DNA of 64,000 bases from Devosia rhizoryzae (GTDB lineage: Bacteria; Pseudomonadota; Alphaproteobacteria; Rhizobiales; Devosiaceae). The notes below the pieces were generated by a model, which saw only the letters and a list, made by a program, of their open reading frames with translations, was not told the DNA's origin and did not search any database. The stretch covers positions 1,984,001 to 2,048,000 of the forward strand of contig NZ_CP068046.1 in assembly GCF_016698665.1 (NCBI RefSeq), written 5' to 3'. The first letter of the stretch is position 1. The number at the start of each line of letters is the position of its first letter. Positions 62,475-64,000 of the stretch are shown one piece after another. Made by a program: the position numbers and the translations under genes.

Positions 62475-63403
62475 CAGATCACTCCGAGCCGAAGGGCGAT
62501 GGTATCGGTGAGCAGTGCGAGGAACAGCACGAAGAGGTAGCTCAACGAATAGGTGAAAAGGGTACGCGCAGTCTTGCGCATGGTGATGCTGTCCGGTGCG
62601 CGCAGGAGACGCAGCGCCAGCCAGACAAAGCTCAGGCCCGTGACCACGGCAACGGCGCCATAGATCCAGCCGGCAAAGCCGAGCACCAGCGGCAGCATGC
62701 CGGCGGCCGCGAGGATGACCGAATAAACGAATATCTGGACCTTGGTAGACTCTTCGCCGGCGACGTTGGGCATCATCGGGATGCCGGCAGCGCCATAGTC
62801 GCCCTGCTTATAGAGCGCGAGCGCCCAGAAGTGCGGCGGCGTCCAGAGGAAGACGATCAGGAAGAGGATGACGCTTTCCCAGCCAATCGTGCCGGTAACC
62901 GCGGCCCAGCCAACCATGGGCGGGAAGGCGCCTGCTGCGCCGCCGATGACGATGTTCTGCGGGGTCGAGCGCTTGAGCCACATCGTATAGATAACGACGT
63001 AAAAGAAGATGGTGAAGGCCAGGAGCCCACCGGCCACCCAGTTGGTGGCAAGACCCAGAAGGGTCACCGAGAAAACCGAGAGGATGATGCCGAAGGCCAG
63101 AGCTTCGCCACGGGTTGCCCGGCCAGAGGGGATAGGCCGGTTCTGCGTGCGGCTCATGATGGCGTCGATGTCGGCATCATACCACATGTTGAGCGCGCCC
63201 GAGGCGCCGCCACCGATGGCGATGCAGGCAATGGCGATCAAGCCGACGATCGGGTTGATGCCGCCCGGCGCCACAAGCATGGCAACAAGAGCGGTGAAGA
63301 CCACCAGCGACATGACACGGGGCTTCAGCAGCGCGAGGTAGTCCTCCACGCGTGCCCCGCCGGTCATGGCGGCAAAATCCCTGTTGTCGTCGATGGAGGT
63401 CAA
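62474..63403 (-). CDS. ctaB: Protoheme IX farnesyltransferase (heme O synthase)
   Basis: A 309-residue UbiA-type prenyltransferase with about nine helices. [23 protein letters not shown] has the Asp-rich motif (ND/YD..D..M.RT..RP) and [15 protein letters not shown] the second conserved segment. It adds a farnesyl group to heme b, making heme O for aa3 oxidase. Lies 60 bp from ctaD, with a stem-loop between. Sits directly before coxF-ctaG-coxC. Confidence 0.97.
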   Translation of the reverse strand: MTSIDDNRDFAAMTGGARVEDYLALLKPRVMSLVVFTALVAMLVAPGGINPIVGLIAIACIAIGGGASGALNMWYDADIDAIMSRTQNRPIPSGRATRGEALAFGIILSVFSVTLLGLATNWVAGGLLAFTIFFYVVIYTMWLKRSTPQNIVIGGAAGAFPPMVGWAAVTGTIGWESVILFLIVFLWTPPHFWALALYKQGDYGAAGIPMMPNVAGEESTKVQIFVYSVILAAAGMLPLVLGFAGWIYGAVAVVTGLSFVWLALRLLRAPDSITMRKTARTLFTYSLSYLFVLFLALLTDTIALRLGVI

Positions 63404-63420
63404 TGCTCTTTCCTTATCTT

Positions 63421-63460
63421 GCGGACCGCACTTGAGCGCGGTCCGCTAACGTACTGCTAA
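63421..63460 (-). promoter_or_regulatory. Stem-loop and TTAG-N7-TTAG motif in ctaD-ctaB gap
   Basis: GCGGACCGC / GCGGTCCGC (63421-63429 with 63438-63446) forms a 9-bp stem with an 8-nt loop but has no T run, so it may stabilise or process the transcript. On the minus strand TTAG-N7-TTAG is at 63446-63460, the same pattern as one box before ccrM. Significance is uncertain. Confidence 0.35.
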
Positions 63461-63463
63461 CGT

Positions 63464-64000
<537 letters not shown>

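Noticed and set aside
63421..63446. Terminator between ctaD and ctaB
   Set aside because: The stem is good but no T run follows on either strand; kept only as a stem-loop.

Overview
The window is a GC-rich (low-60s % by eye), densely coded piece of an alphaproteobacterial chromosome. Pointers to the Hyphomicrobiales, plausibly a Devosia-like lineage (genus inferred, not proven), are the CcrM-type GANTC methyltransferase next to rnhB, a split F0 operon carrying both b' and b subunits, TIGR02301, CoxF, glyQ/glyS flanking lemA-DUF2207, the mutY-DUF721-dsbA-smc order, and several families of palindromic intergenic repeats typical of rhizobia and relatives. Most of it is housekeeping DNA. I see no prophage, insertion sequence, CRISPR array, rRNA or tRNA gene.

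Layout. 0-7 kb: the end of an SRAP (YedK/HMCES) gene, a NUDIX hydrolase, TIGR02301, a small unknown ORF, dihydroorotase, ygfZ, an HD phosphohydrolase, an unknown exported protein, a SleB-type cell wall hydrolase and an orphan VasI/TagO-like protein. 7-18.8 kb: a PPDK homologue with a shortened ATP-grasp half, ispH-rnhA, DUF808, glyS, DUF2207-lemA, glyQ, a small membrane protein and a TrmN6-like methyltransferase. 18.9-25.7 kb: polyprenyl diphosphate synthase, ispE with a TPR protein, ETF-ubiquinone oxidoreductase, uracil-DNA glycosylase and a MazEF-type toxin-antitoxin pair. 25.8-33.4 kb: two MFS transporters, moaB, a diguanylate cyclase, a PA0069-type radical SAM protein, a HAD phosphatase and an exported unknown. 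33.4-42.7 kb: DUF4180-rnhB-ccrM, a ZIP transporter, mutY, DUF721, a DsbA-like thioredoxin and smc. 42.8-45.6 kb: the F0 ATP synthase operon (atpI-B-E-F'-F) behind a near-consensus promoter. 45.7-50.9 kb: a repeat mosaic, a tandem glycine riboswitch and gcvT-gcvH-gcvPA-gcvPB. 50.9-60 kb: a lipoprotein, peroxiredoxin, a DsbD N-domain protein, YqgE/AlgH, a 7TM-PAS-GGDEF-EAL protein, GNAT, an M16 peptidase and threonine synthase. 60-64 kb: SURF1 and the cytochrome c oxidase cluster (coxC, ctaG, coxF, ctaB and the 3' end of ctaD).

How the genes work together. The aa3 oxidase with its assembly factors and the F0 sector form the respiratory core, and ETF-QO feeds electrons to quinone. The glycine riboswitch senses the substrate of the cleavage system it precedes. 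IspH, IspE and the polyprenyl synthase belong to MEP isoprenoid and quinone side-chain synthesis, and CtaB uses a prenyl donor for heme O. CcrM, with CtrA-like TTAA-N7-TTAA-type boxes in several promoters, suggests an alphaproteobacterial cell-cycle methylation circuit. RnhA, RnhB, MutY, UDG, SRAP and SMC cover genome maintenance.

The least ordinary items are: a PPDK-like protein at the glyS locus that keeps the phosphohistidine and PEP half but seems to have lost ATP-site residues; a palindromic repeat read through in frame at the 5' end of the TIGR02301 gene; a 16-bp inverted operator-like pair at 30.65-30.73 kb; the double repeat mosaic abutting the glycine riboswitch promoter; an orphan VasI/TagO-like protein; and a terminator between coxC and SURF1. 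I did not find a clear, wholly new multi-gene system.
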